DNA from: Vandiemenella viatica
Lineage: Eukaryota > Arthropoda > Insecta > Orthoptera > Morabidae
Reading direction: 5' to 3'
NCBI GenBank assembly: GCA_031002005.1
Contig: JARYHS010013631.1
Coordinates: 70,987,832 to 71,051,831, forward strand
Length of the DNA: 64,000 bases
Part shown: in pieces, positions 21,588-33,005 of the stretch
Numbering within the stretch: position 1 is the stretch's first letter
Layout: each line of letters starts with the position of its first letter
Translations under genes and position numbers: made by a program
The notes under the pieces: generated by a model
Seen by the model: only the letters and a program-made list of their open reading frames with translations
Database searches by the model: none
What the model was told of the DNA's origin: nothing

Positions 21588-22524
21588 ATTTTTTTTTAAA
21601 AAAAGTTGTTCCTTCATTTGTTCGCAGTATCTTGAAATGTGACGCATAATCCTGGTTCATCATTGCCATATTATTCCTCAAACTCGTTTTTTCAGCTAAC
21701 CGTTTCTAGAACAAAATCACTTTAATCATGTTCTTACTCGGTTCTAGATAGAAAGGTCCAAGAGGTTTAGTGTTCTGATTCCGAATTGGGAAGTCCCAGA
21801 TTCAAATACCGGTGTCCATGGGAGTCTTCACCTTTTCCAAAAGATTGTTTTGTACCTATGAAGTAGCGTATTATTCGGAATCTTTGTAAACATTTATGTA
21901 TCCTTAGCTGGGCACGGTAAATTGAAATTGTCACTTAGACGCTTCTCCTTGCCAATACTGTATGTGTCCATTTTATTACTATTAGATGAATCTTTGATAC
22001 TAAAAGGTTTGCCCTGTCGGAGGAGGTTGTTTTTGCTGTAGGTAATCAGCCACCCAAAGCCTTAATAGAGTAATAGATTGTAAATTTACTTCCTAATTAG
22101 CAGAATTGCCAACATCATTTTCTTCGGCTAATCCTATTTACTTTCAGTAGACCATACAGCCAACATTGCTTCTGAATACTCTCATCATTTCTTGACTCTG
22201 TGTTAAGTATATTTTCTTTCCTTCGGCCTTAAATACTACTGATGATGAGTTAATTAGGAACAAATTAAGCAAAATGGAGATGGCGTCAGGGAGAGGAGGG
22301 GATTCTGGCTGTAGTTTTCTTTTTGCGAAAAGTATAAGCTTTCTGAACCACAATTTTTGTTATTCTGTTCCTGCAAAGTGCAGTTTTTGTAGCGAAGAAT
22401 GGGGAATACCGGAGCATTCACCCAGGATACCGATACAACTGCGTAAGACGTTAGAATATTTCTAGCCCAAGATTGTGCCTCTCCCAATCCATCAAACTGC
22501 CTGTGCTTAAACACATTAGGAGAA
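21588..22524. other. No recognised gene
   Basis: A head-like GAGGTTTAGTGTTCTGATTC and AGATTCAAATACCGG near 21758-21815 could be an old SINE. Otherwise nothing. Confidence 0.35.
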
Positions 22525-22712
22525 TTAGTTGAAGACGTGGGTCCGGATCCCCGTCCGGGCATCCAGATTTGGGTTTTCCATTGTTTCCCCAAATCACTCA
22601 AGGCGAATGCCGGAATGATTCCTTCAAATGGCAATGGCCAAATTCATTCCTGTTCCTCGCCCCCTCCTTTCACGCCTACAATTCTCTCGACAAGGCGTAA
22701 AGCCGTAAAAAC
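22525..22712 (+). mobile_element. tRNA-derived SINE (family A)
   Basis: Box B region GGGTCCGGATCCCCGTCCGG, then CATCCAGATTTGGGTTTTCC, AGGCGAATGCCGG and ACAAGGCGTAAAGCC in the usual order. Confidence 0.8.
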
Positions 22713-23708
22713 TGTGTCCCTTGTGTACGAAACCCTAGTATGTAATTGGGTCAGGAAACTTTTATCATTTCATTAGTCTCTATTAGTTCCACCACTTTAT
22801 ATATCTGCCGTTACAATAGCCGAACAACAGAAAAGCGAGTGTGAAACAAAGTAAGATACCATATTGGTGCTAGTAAGTGAGAAGAAACGCGAGTGCTAAT
22901 ATAGATCAAAGGTACGATAGATGACTCTCCAAAGCATTTGTTGCGCGGACATATGGGACATTTCGGGTTACTCAATCTCGGTTTATTGCTGCCGTAGGTG
23001 GAGAATCCTACCAGTCTATGCTCGCTGGAATGGCTGCCCACAGGTTAACAGGCAGTTTGGTGAGGAAACGACTGTTCCGGCGAGTTAGAATCCCCTGTCA
23101 CCGCACCATTACAGTTATGCTGATGTCTTATGTCCCCTCCGGATAAGGCTTGGAGTGATGTTTCCAAGAAGACGCATCCTTGTCAACAGCTATTTCCAAC
23201 ACACGCTTAAGCAACGAACTAAACTCTATCATGAACATGAGAAATTACCTGCATTATTCTTCACTAAATTTTCAGTGACAATCAATAAAGAATAACTACA
23301 GAATTTATAAATAATTTTAAATATTTATTTTAGCCTTTTTTATTTATGCTAAAACGTGCCCACATCTTGCAATGATACAATGACATAGCAACAGTTTCGT
23401 TTAAAAGTGCATTCAGCCTCTGCTGAAGCTCTATCTTACGAAGGGCCTACATTTTGTCACGGAATACAAACGACGGAGTCCCCCAGCGTATTTTATTTAC
23501 ACAACACAAGCTCTAAGAGACATAAAATTTACCTATTGATACAAGTTACGCCATCTCTCTTTGGTCTTCCGACCCTTCCATTATACGGTTTTTTAGTAAA
23601 CTTATCTACCCAAATTTTGAACGAATATCATAATTCTGCATAGAAAGACTGAAGTATCCATGACTACACAGCAACTACGAGATATAAGATTGCTAAGAAA
23701 CTCTTCAT
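22713..23708. other. No recognised feature
   Basis: Mixed composition. A GC-richer part at 22900-23110 holds short frames without motifs. Confidence 0.4.
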
Positions 23709-23712
23709 TTAA

Positions 23713-24815
23713 GGTAAGCGCCCATTAGGACGAGCCGTGCCGCGTCGTATCGCATTGAGAGAAAATGCCGCAACGCACATCTGGACGCATCGGAACGCAG
23801 CGAGTAGCATTTCTTCTGTTGTCACCGCCACTGGTTCTCGACGACTAGTTCAATCACTCCTACACTGCAAATGGACACTTTTTTTTAAAAAATATGTTCG
23901 TTGAAGAAAAAGAAAATTAAGTGGAAAAGGCAACTGATTTAATTTAAAATGGAATTTCCAGTATTATGTAGGCTTATTGGATGACATGCATGTTACAACA
24001 GAACGCGCTGCTTTCATAACCTTTTTACTAACGACATCTGCCAGGAGTGTAGAAGATACTGACAGCAGAGAAATTTCAACATTTGACTTACACAGTCTGC
24101 AATGCTACACAAGAAGCCTTTAAGGTTTGAAATAATTTCACATTTTTTTAAATTTTTTTTGTCAAAAACTGTTTCAATTAATGGGCAACATGAAAGCGTT
24201 AAAAGTGGGCTGCATTGAAAGTTATGGAAAATTACATTAAACTTGTAAAATAAAAATTTGTAGTATTTTGTTTTAACAAGTTTCCTACGTCTTTCCATAT
24301 ATTTTCTCCTTTCTGTTTTTGTTATATTTTTCGTGACGTAAATCATCAACTCTTTGAAATTGCGCTCATCCATTGAGTTTTCCTGAAATTAAAAAGTGAG
24401 AGCGAGCGATAAATTTTATACTTTTTTCATTTTTTTCCATTTCATAAAGTTGTTAGCTTCTCAGTACGTAATCTTCCATAATTTCTTTTATTAAAAAAAA
24501 CTGCCATTATCCTGCGTTGCAAAATGCAGAAAATTTCATTGAAGTAGTACAATTAATTTATAAAAATTGTATCAAACAAGTTACAAAAATCAGTCACTGC
24601 TGTTGGAACTCATATAGCACACTTGGTCGCGACGGAGCGCATCCAGGCGCACAGGCGCAAAAATACGCCTGGCCAAGTGATCCGAAAATGCGGCGCGACG
24701 CGGCTCACCTCGACTCGCCTGTGGTGTGCGTTACCCCATTAGAATCTGGGTAAGCGATTGCTTACGCATTTCTGCGATGCGACGCAACGCGGCTCGCGCT
24801 GGTGTGCGCTTACTT
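23713..24815. mobile_element. DNA transposon bounded by TTAA, superfamily uncertain
   Basis: TTAA at 23709-23712 and 24816-24819 flanks imperfect terminal inverted repeats of about 40 bp. The left is GGTAAGCGCCCATTAGGACG and so on; the right, inverted, is AAGTAAGCGCACACCAGCGC and so on, with GAGCCG..(T)GCGTCGYATCGCA shared further in. The ends do not look like the CCY terminus of piggyBac; Kolobok-type elements also use TTAA. The AT-rich interior holds a 119-codon minus-strand frame (24014-24373) with no motif I recognise. Confidence 0.7.
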
Positions 24816-24819
24816 TTAA

Positions 24820-25549
24820 CCACATTCCCGCATTTAGCCATGCATACAGTCTACAAGATTACTGGTAGATGTACCCAGAATTAATAGAAAATTCCAAAAT
24901 GTTCGAAAATTAGGCGTTAAACATCACAGTTTCGTTAGCTTTTTCTTTGCACCTGGATGGTAAGACGTGGTTATTTTCGTGATTGTGAGAAAATCACAAA
25001 CGGTTGTTTAATGAAAGCAAGACAATGTCCTCACTGCGGTATTTAGGCGTTTTACACAGCTGTCAAAGCGAATATACGGGACGGTCTACATCTCCTCATA
25101 AACTAGACATTTCACACACAGAACATAGTCACACACTTCACAGACAGATGGCAAGACTCCACTTCTTCCATTAGTAATTAGTTCGACCTGGCAGTAGATA
25201 TGAAATGCTTGGCGTTAGCAGGGACATGCGACCCTAAACCAAAAGCCCCAAATTTGACCATGCCAGTGACGAGAAAAACACTAATCAAAGACAGCCGATC
25301 CCTAATGTAGGGAAAAGGTGGTGGTGAAAAAGTAGTAAGACACGAGATTACACGCATTGCCTATTAAACCACAGAGCGAAAAAGACAATGATTTTTTCCA
25401 ACAAGCTATTAATTGCATAGTAGCCTGTTTATTTAGCATCTGTATACCTAAAAAGTAAACACATGTCAGTCTAATTCATTCAAAATGATATTATATAAAT
25501 ATTTTGCTGCGCTACACCTTAAATGCGGCTAATCGTGATTATTGTTGTG
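24820..25549. other. Mostly unassigned; repeat fragment at 25080-25200
   Basis: 25080-25200 matches 9900-10085 in short blocks. The rest is not identifiable. Confidence 0.35.
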
Positions 25550-25625
25550 AGAATTGAGTCTTTCCCGACGTACAGCTAAAAAAATTCTTCACAGGTGTTC
25601 TGCCGGATAAGTTCTGCCATAGGCC
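25550..25625 (+). repeat. Fragment related to the 39 kb hairpin family
   Basis: GTCTTTCCCGACGTACAGC..TTCTTCACAGG.GTTCTGCCGGATA matches the sequence across the right edge of the hairpin at 39069-39378 read on its minus strand. Confidence 0.5.
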
Positions 25626-26379
25626 AACATGACGTTTCGACAGGTACCTGCTGGTAACAACAGATTTGATAAATATGTACTCAATATGCCCGAGAAGTAT
25701 GAAAGGTTCAAATGAAAATGTAATGTACCGACCGAGAAGCAGATCGCAGTGCCCTCTGGAAAAAGTTTCTTGTACTACATGCTGAAAGCAGCCATTTTCT
25801 ATCTGCTTTCAGCACATACTTCAGGATCTGGATCTGTTTTCCCTTATTTTCGATCTCCTCACAACGTACGATCTTGCCTTGTTCGATGTTACAAACTTTA
25901 CGGTGACTGCGGCTTTCAAGCTATAGGAGACTATACAAGACAAGTATCAAATGAACCTGATATGTTTCCGTTAACTGCGTTTCTCATCGTTAGCCGCCCG
26001 AGACTGTGAAAAATTAGACCACGAAGGCACAGAGAGAGAGCAAAACAGGATACGCGACCGTACAAAAGATTATTTTTGCTTTATTTTCTCTCCCCGATGT
26101 TTTGTACTGTACGCATGAGTCAGATGTCCAGTCGGCCATGTTCGGAAATAAAACAACAGCGGCGTGCTGTCCACCTCAAGGACACCAACGGTCCACCACG
26201 TTCGTGCTGCCAATGCATTAAAAATTGTGGTTTGATACTATGCACAGATTATGAAATACCGTAAGCTTTACTTGATGCACATATCTAAATATCGTTCTTT
26301 TTTTTTTACAGATGCGTAAATATTTGTATCACTAAACAAGACAATATTTCGAAACAAGAAACTTGTCATTTCAGATATT
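25626..26379. other. No recognised feature
   Basis: An 86-codon plus-strand frame at 25749-26009 has no recognisable motif. Confidence 0.4.
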
Positions 26380-26650
26380 TTAGTTACCATCGTAAAATCC
26401 TTCCAGTGAACAGAACAGGGCATTTTCGAACGATGAGCCACCGTATATTTCTGTCTTAATAAGTTTCTTCTATCTAGGTATCTTCTAATGTCTCTGAATT
26501 TGGTTAACCATCTGCGTCTAGGACTTTCAACTTCTTCCCGGTACATTTCTATTCAAACAATGCCTTGGTTTTCAAAACTACTGCATCTCTTTCAAATGGC
26601 CTAACCATTTCAACCTCACATTGCTTTGTCTTTCTTCCTCTGGAAATGGC
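26380..26650 (-). pseudogene. Decayed LINE RT fragment, C-terminal end
   Basis: The minus strand reads VESPRRRWLTKFRDIRRYL after a decayed 'RWLGHLKEM' block. This is the 'GRPR.RW...V..DI..L' tail of LINE endonuclease-RT proteins. Several frames are involved. Confidence 0.55.
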
Positions 26651-27050
26651 GAAAACTATTCACATAATTTACATCGTGATTACAAACTGCACTCGTTCGT
26701 CGCTCTGAATGAAATGTAACTCACTATGGAAGAAGCATCAGGCAATCAGTTTATGGGGCGTGATTAGACATGGCCAACTTCACTGCATCTTAGTCGGAAC
26801 ATTCGTAAATCAGAAAAGTGGCGTCAAAAACTTCGATTCTACGCAGACGCCAATGTCGTATTATTGTGTATTATTAGATAACGTACTAGAAACTGATAGC
26901 AACGATGTGACAAAATTTCAAGCCTCACCGAAAATCATTTAAGATAAAATTTAAGATTTAACACACGAATTTAAATGCTCGAAATTATGTCTGAATAGAT
27001 TAAATGCCCGGAAAAAAAATCACTAGCTCCTTTTTTTCTGCTTTTAGATT
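26651..27050. other. No recognised feature
   Basis: Nothing identifiable. Confidence 0.4.
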
Positions 27051-27274
27051 TACGCCGCGTTGACGTCGAGGTCATTAGATGCGGTGAAGGACTGATGGCG
27101 AGGAACGGTAAGGAATTTGGGTATGGAATTTTAAAGGAACCGTCCCGGCATTCGTCTGGAGTGATTTGGAGAAACCATGGAAAATCCATTTCTGGATGGC
27201 CGGGCGTGGAATCGAATCCGCGTCCTGCCGAATACGAGGCCAAAGCATTATCGCACACCATCCACGCTCGGTAC
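27051..27274 (-). mobile_element. tRNA-derived SINE (family A), nearly full length
   Basis: Minus-strand copy running from the head complement (ACCATCCACGCTCGGTAC) through GGAATCGAATCCGCG, CGAATACGAGGCC and the body to the 3' motif TACGCCGCGTTGACGTCGAGG. Confidence 0.83.
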
Positions 27275-27882
27275 CCTAGCTCCTATGCGAGACATTTTGT
27301 TTCCAACACTTCATTCCTGCTCATCTCCTCCTTTCACTTGTAATTTCCGTCGTTCCTTTTTATTTCTTCCACTGGGCTTCACAGATACTTGAGATTGTTC
27401 ACCAGTCACCTCTCGCTGGTCTCATTTTAGATCGTTATCACTTATTTATAATTCATTAGTGACAATATCCCTATACACCCATTTTTTAATTACACTAACT
27501 TTTAGTTTAAAACATTTCGTTGATTGAAGTAAATCATTCAGCACCACCATGAGAGTTTATTCCAGTATTGACTCCCTTATAAACAAAAGAAAATCATCCA
27601 ACAAGTGCTGGTTTATGGTCATCTGTTTCTACCCACGTAATATTCCTAATCCTTCACCAAAAATCCATCCAGGTCGCCTCGCAAATGTATGACCAGCACT
27701 CTTCACTCGCTTCTAACTTACTATGTCATATCTGTGTTCTATGAAAATTTCCACAAAATAAATCTATGTGCCCTCCTTTTGCATAGTGTCTATCTCCTGT
27801 ATTTGAAACTGAAATCCATAATGTGAGTAGCATAATGACCAGCCATACGGAAGCGAGTACCTGACCGCAGTTTTGTATCCGA
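27275..27882. other. No recognised feature
   Basis: Nothing identifiable. Confidence 0.4.
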
Positions 27883-28740
27883 GTTCTACATCTACATCCA
27901 TTCTCTGCAATTTACAAATATTGTGGTTGGCAGAGGGTGCTTTGCACCAAAACTAACTCTGGGCATTCCAGTCTCGAATAGCCCGAGGAAAGAAAGAATA
28001 CATATAAGTATCAGTACGGCATCTTATTTCTGTAATCTTGTCTTTCCTGTCACTACGACCGAAATAGGTTGGTGGACGAACTATTCCTTTGCACTCATAA
28101 ATGAAAGAAGAATTTCGCATATTCGCCAACAAATTCAGACGAAACCAGGGGGCGGATCCAGGGGGGGGAGGGCTGGGGGGCTCAAGCCCCCACCCCTAAA
28201 GTATTTACCCCCGACATTGTAATTTTGGAGACCGCATTCAAGGCCCGAGGAGCTACAAAGACTACCCCATGGCCTACTCAAGACCCCCCCTCCCCCCAAG
28301 CCAAAATCAACTGAAGGCAAGCTTCCCCAACCAAAATTCACTCAAGCCAAGCCACCCCCCCCCCCCGAAATCAAAGTCCGCTCAAGCCCCTCCCAAACCA
28401 AAATCCTGGATCCGCCCCTGGACGAAACCGTCGTCGTCTGTCTGCCCAATTATATGACGCTTTCGTAAGGGCTGTAGCAAGCAGTCACAAATCGAGCGGC
28501 TCTCCGCTACTTTTTCTAACGCGTCAATCAATCCCTTGCGATAAGGATCCCAAACCCCACAACAGTAATCCAAACGTGGACGCACCAGAGTTTTATAAGC
28601 TATTTCTTTTTATGAGAGTTGAAATTCTTCAAAATACGACCAATGACTCTGAACTTAGAATTAGCTTTACACACAACGGAAGTAATGTGTTGGCCCATTT
28701 CATGCTGCTTTTTACTATCACCCCCAATTACTTCACAGAA
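27883..28740 (-). pseudogene. Non-LTR RT fossil split by a MITE
   Basis: The minus strand from about 28740 reads KQHEMGQHI, then KANSKFRVIGRILKNFNSH, then RPRLDYCCGVWDPYRKGLID and LEKV. The block is broken by the hAT MITE at 28146-28420. The frame fragment beyond it leads to a 3' end with TGGCAGAGGGTGCTTTGCACC (plus-strand view 27931-27951, GGTTGGCAGAGGGTGC) and a tail reading ATGGATGTAGATGTAGAA on the minus strand. It is the same family as 52095-52645. Stops and shifts are present. Confidence 0.82.
28146..28420. mobile_element. hAT-type MITE (CAGGGGCGGATCC ends), copy 2
   Basis: Termini CAGGGGGCGGATCCAGG and CCTGGATCCGCCCCTG. The exact 8-bp duplication GACGAAAC lies at 28138-28145 and 28421-28428. 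It sits inside an RT fossil, which confirms the insertion order. Confidence 0.93.
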
Positions 28741-28789
28741 TTGGAGATACCCGGTACTCATCTTACGCCGTGTTAAAATTATTTATTTT

Positions 28790-29085
28790 TGGTCCCATAT
28801 CTCAGTACTGTGGTGGCTCCACGCCGCGGTTGGGGCAGAATGCCGAAGCTCAGGCAGTGCTGCTGTCGGATCGATGCTCCCAGCTGACGGTTACACAAGC
28901 GAAGGCCGACGCTGTCATTGTGCGGGGGCGTCGCTCCACGAGGTCACGGCGAGCACTAAACTACTGTGCGACCAGCGTCGCAGTCAACGCACTCGCAGCA
29001 TTACGTCAACTCTCAACATTAATACCAACACTCAGCAAAACTCCATATTGCTACATTTCTCGCGACATGTTGGATAGGCAATGAT
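28790..29085. other. GC-rich block of unknown origin
   Basis: Sharply GC-richer than both flanks. Contains a 104-codon and an overlapping 152-codon plus-strand frame with no motif I recognise. It could be an inserted fragment; no ends or duplications were found. Confidence 0.35.
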
Positions 29086-29214
29086 TTAGATCGCGTGCTA
29101 AATTCTCTATAAAACGGAAAGGCACCATGATCTGATGGGCTTGAACTGATCAAGAACAAATCATACGCTTTCGTAAGTCAATTTTTGGACATTTTAAACA
29201 TATTTTGGGAATAG

Positions 29215-29480
29215 TTAGAGCTTGCTTTCAAAAGTTCGCTTCTTCGGTCCAGAGTTCAAATCCCAGAGGGTGCAGGAATATTAAAGGGTTGCGTTTGATC
29301 ATTTCAGCTATTCGAGGTTGTTCCGTGCATCGGATTACACGTTAAACTGTAGGTCCCAGAGGAAAGAAACTGGCCATCCTACCTATGACACCACCTTCGG
29401 GAGGATCCAACCAACTTTCGGGTTGTGTACTAAGTTTATTATTCCAGAAGACTCGGAATTTGCAGTGGAAATCTATCTAC
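29215..29480 (+). mobile_element. tRNA-derived SINE (family B)
   Basis: Head with box B-like GAGTTCAAATCCCAGAGG, then TTTGATCATTTCAGC, GTTCCGTGCATCGGATTACACG and TTCGGGAGGATCCAACC, collinear with 8275-8560. Confidence 0.65.
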
Positions 29481-29814
29481 ATTCACCTACAAAAAAAAAA
29501 GAAATGTGACAAAAGGAATTTATTAAGCAACTTCATTATAATGTTTTTCCTAATTATATTCGACATGTGATCTTGCGAGCACTGAGCTGATTCATGTAAA
29601 TCAAACACGAAGTACTATATAAACTCTTTTCAATCAGCAACCATCTTCGGCATACTTTTCCGTAGAAAGTGGCATTGTAATCTAAACTTTTTCAAAGACA
29701 ATAGACTCTGCTAAATTGAAGGTAAGAATTTTACTACATGACCAGCAATACTGTATACTAATTGCCAAGACAAATTCTGAAAACCGTAATGAACATCCAG
29801 AAAGGATATCATTG

Positions 29815-30872
29815 AAGGCTCTACCTGTGGTCCATGGATCACCAGTAGTTCGCGAAAATAATACAGGTGTCGCGCAGGCAGATTATTAAAAATTTTGATG
29901 CCATATTACTACTGAATAAGGCTATAAACGAGGATTAGCCATATGCCAAACTTTTTTTTTAAAAAAAATCAAGAATTTCAATGACTAAACAAAAATCTCG
30001 TATTTCGACGATATGTGGATGTGACAGCATTGTTCCTAAAATAGTTTATTCATTTCCAGTTGGCATCAAACAGATCGCCGCCGAATATAATTTGCTTCAC
30101 AAATCCTTTCAGTCACCGTTTCCTTAGACCCTTGTAATAGATGTGATGGACCGCGGTTCAAGCTAGAGTTGCTAGCGTAAGAGTGATTAAGTAAACAAAA
30201 ATAAAAAGGTGTCTTATTGTTTCTTTTGTTTTATTTTTGGGATGTACGCCGGTGGTATAATGTAGCATCCAGCCTACAGTAACAGCATTATTCATTTCGT
30301 AACTAGATATAAAGAAGCTAGTAAAATGGAATTAACTTTTAATAGTTCACTTCCAATTTTACAACTGCGTTTCCATAGGAATTCAAAACATGCTTTGAGA
30401 TTTATTATATTATAATGGTACAATACAATATGTCCCAGATGTTAAAAATATATATACAGGGTGTTACAAAACGGTACGGCCAAACTTTCAGGAAACATTC
30501 CTCACACACAAACAAAGAAAATATGTTTTGTGGACATGTGTCCGGAAACGCTTACTTTCCATGTTAGAGCTCATTTTATTACTTCTCTTCAAATCACATT
30601 AAACATGGAATGGAAACACACAGCAACAGAACGTACCAGAGTGACTTCAAACACTTTGTTACAGGAAGTGTTCAAAATGTCCTCCGTTAGCGAGGATACA
30701 TGCATCCACCTTCCGTCGCATGGAATCTATCACAGCCGTCCACAATACGAGCACGAAGAGTCTCTACATTTGGTACCGGGGTTGCGTAGACAAGGGCTTT
30801 CAAATGCCCCCATAAATGGAAGTCAAGAGGGTTGAGGTCAGAAGAGCGTGGGGTCCTCGGGTTGAAAAACTT
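29815..30872 (+). mobile_element. hAT-type non-autonomous element, family 1, with nested insert
   Basis: Collinear with 9205-9885: CTACCTGTGGTCCATGGATC at the left, GCCATATGCC, TTCATTTCCAG, ATAGGAATTCAAAACATG, TGGTACAATA, CCCAGATG. The right end is GAAAAACTTTGAGAAGCGCTG (30852-30872), a hAT-like terminus. Between these lies a mariner-related fragment (30457-30851), so the right subterminal region of the hAT copy is lost. Confidence 0.55.
30457..30851 (-). pseudogene. Mariner-related transposon fragment, transposase C-terminus
   Basis: Starts with terminal repeat CAGGGTGTTACAAAACGGTA just after TA (30455-30456). The minus strand encodes SSDLNPLDFHLWGHLKALVY, then ATPVPNVETLRARIVDGC. A frame-shifting deletion follows, then DSMRRKVDACILANGGHFEHFL and a stop. 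SDLNPLDFHLWG carries the third acidic catalytic position of Tc1/mariner-type transposases; the first two are lost with the missing upstream part. Confidence 0.85.
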
Positions 30873-31124
30873 TGAGAAGCGCTGCTCTGAAGAAAGCGAG
30901 TCCTCAACTGATAACGCTGCAGCATTTCATTAACCCATGGATAACATTAACAATGCATAAATTGCACATACAAAAATGAAACACTGTCGACAGCGGGGTA
31001 ACAGTAGGGTGGCAGGACGGGCAAAACGCCAAGGGTCCCCCGCCGGAGGGAACCCCCAATATTAACCAGCCCAACATCCGCCCATTGTAGCCTGTAGGGT
31101 TGTAGCTGCCTGAGGCAGTAATAG

Positions 31125-31170
<46 letters not shown>

Positions 31171-33005
31171 GTGAAGACAGCCTATAGCTACAATATGAAC
31201 CCTATATTCTGTCTGCAAGACTGCCAAATACATGAAAAACAAAGATGCTGACTGTAAAATATTAATGCTTAGTTAGTTAAAAGTACTGTAATAACAGTAA
31301 GCGAAAGCGTGCTGTACCGTTTACTGTTACAGACAGCAATAGTTTTGGAGGAATTCTCTTAGTAAAATCTAGTTACGAGATCCATTTTTTTTTAAAATCA
31401 ACCAGCAACTAAGCACTGTTTTTTAAACTACCTCAACACATTCCCTTCCGTCGCGACATGAACTGCATCGAAGCAATACATCCCAGCTAATATAAAACCG
31501 CATATAATATCCCAAATTATATAGCTTTTATAGACTATAAAAAAACAAAAGTTGTGGTAAAGCAAAAACTTTACGACAGTTACAGAAAGACTATAAAATG
31601 AAACCAAGCTAAATGAACGGACGCAAGCCAGCGAAAAATACCACATGAAACAATACTATGGATAAGAAGGAGATTCCACTAATCAACTTCACTTAATATA
31701 CTTCAACTAAGAAAGCAATATTGTACTCACTGACAAATCAATAGTAAATAAAAAGTATTTTACTCAGTATTATATTGATTGCCGGAAAGCCGATTACGAT
31801 TTTGGGCCGCATTTTCGGGTATTAGGTTATATAAAAAAGTATGATGGAAAGCGAATTTTTGAATGAAATTTTCTAATTACTGGTTGGGTTTTCAACGCGA
31901 TTACAGATGGGTTATCGCTTTATACACTGCGCAGTTAAATCTTACATAAGACTGGCTCAATCGGTGTCCCTGCTTGTTTACAACAGGTGGAAGTATGTTC
32001 CAAGCTCAGCGAAATTACGTAACCGAATAGCCGCACAATGGACAACACGCAGGTTATATTTCAGAAAACTGAATTGTCCTAATACCAAGGAATAAACAGA
32101 ATGATCTACAAAAATGTGAATAGATTAGCACAGTCATGCAAATACCATTAAGCCAGAAAAAACAAACGTTGCATTAAGCCAAATGGGGATGTAAGCCACA
32201 CTATAGAACACGCAAAGAGTTTCGTTACTGTCATCTACCATTAGCTTTGTTCAAATGCAATCGTATATCTTTTCCTTAGATAATTTATTTATTTTCATAG
32301 ATACTCTATGAACTAAATACATTTTAAGTTTTGTGCTTAGAATCTTTGCTTCCATTTAAAGCTTTCCCCTCTAATCTCTACTGACAAATTGTCCAATTTG
32401 CTATATATGTAGTCTGACACCTCAGTAGGACCAAGAATTTATAAAACTGGGCTTAATCATATTAAACATATAACGACACTGCAAGGCTCGAGTTACAAGT
32501 TACAGTAAACTGTAGGTCCAGTCACGAAAGAGGTGGAACGCGCAGCAAGTTTAAACTCTGTTACTAGGTTGAAAGACCATAGCAATTTATTTTGCATCAG
32601 TGTGTAATAATTATGTAAGGTTTTCCCGTTCGAATCCCTGTTTCGATTAAAACATTCAGAAACCCTTCTACTACGGCATAACGTTTGCTCTGTGTACGAG
32701 AGGTGCGGTAGAACGCTGCCGTGGTCGTATTCCAAGTGAAACTAACAGGGAATCCCATTCGCCCGATACGGTGGCCACGATTGGAGTGATTTCACAGCCA
32801 ATAATCAACATTATCATTTAGTCGATCGAACTAATCTCCGGAATCTCCCGTCAAATAATACATGTTTCCTTTTACCCACTTTTTAAAAAATATTCTTCCC
32901 CAATCAATAATCTTCGAATTTTGCTCATTCCTTATTATTAGCCCATCTCACATGCTTGAATTTTCTTAGTGTTTAGTATTCCGGAAGTCGAAGATTACTC
33001 CGTTA
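30873..33005. other. No recognised gene
   Basis: Contains a T run followed by an A run at about 31128-31170, preceded by a GC-richer patch (30980-31090). The rest is AT-rich. A decayed tRNA-like motif at about 32630 (CCGTTCGAATCCCTG) may be an old SINE. Confidence 0.4.
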
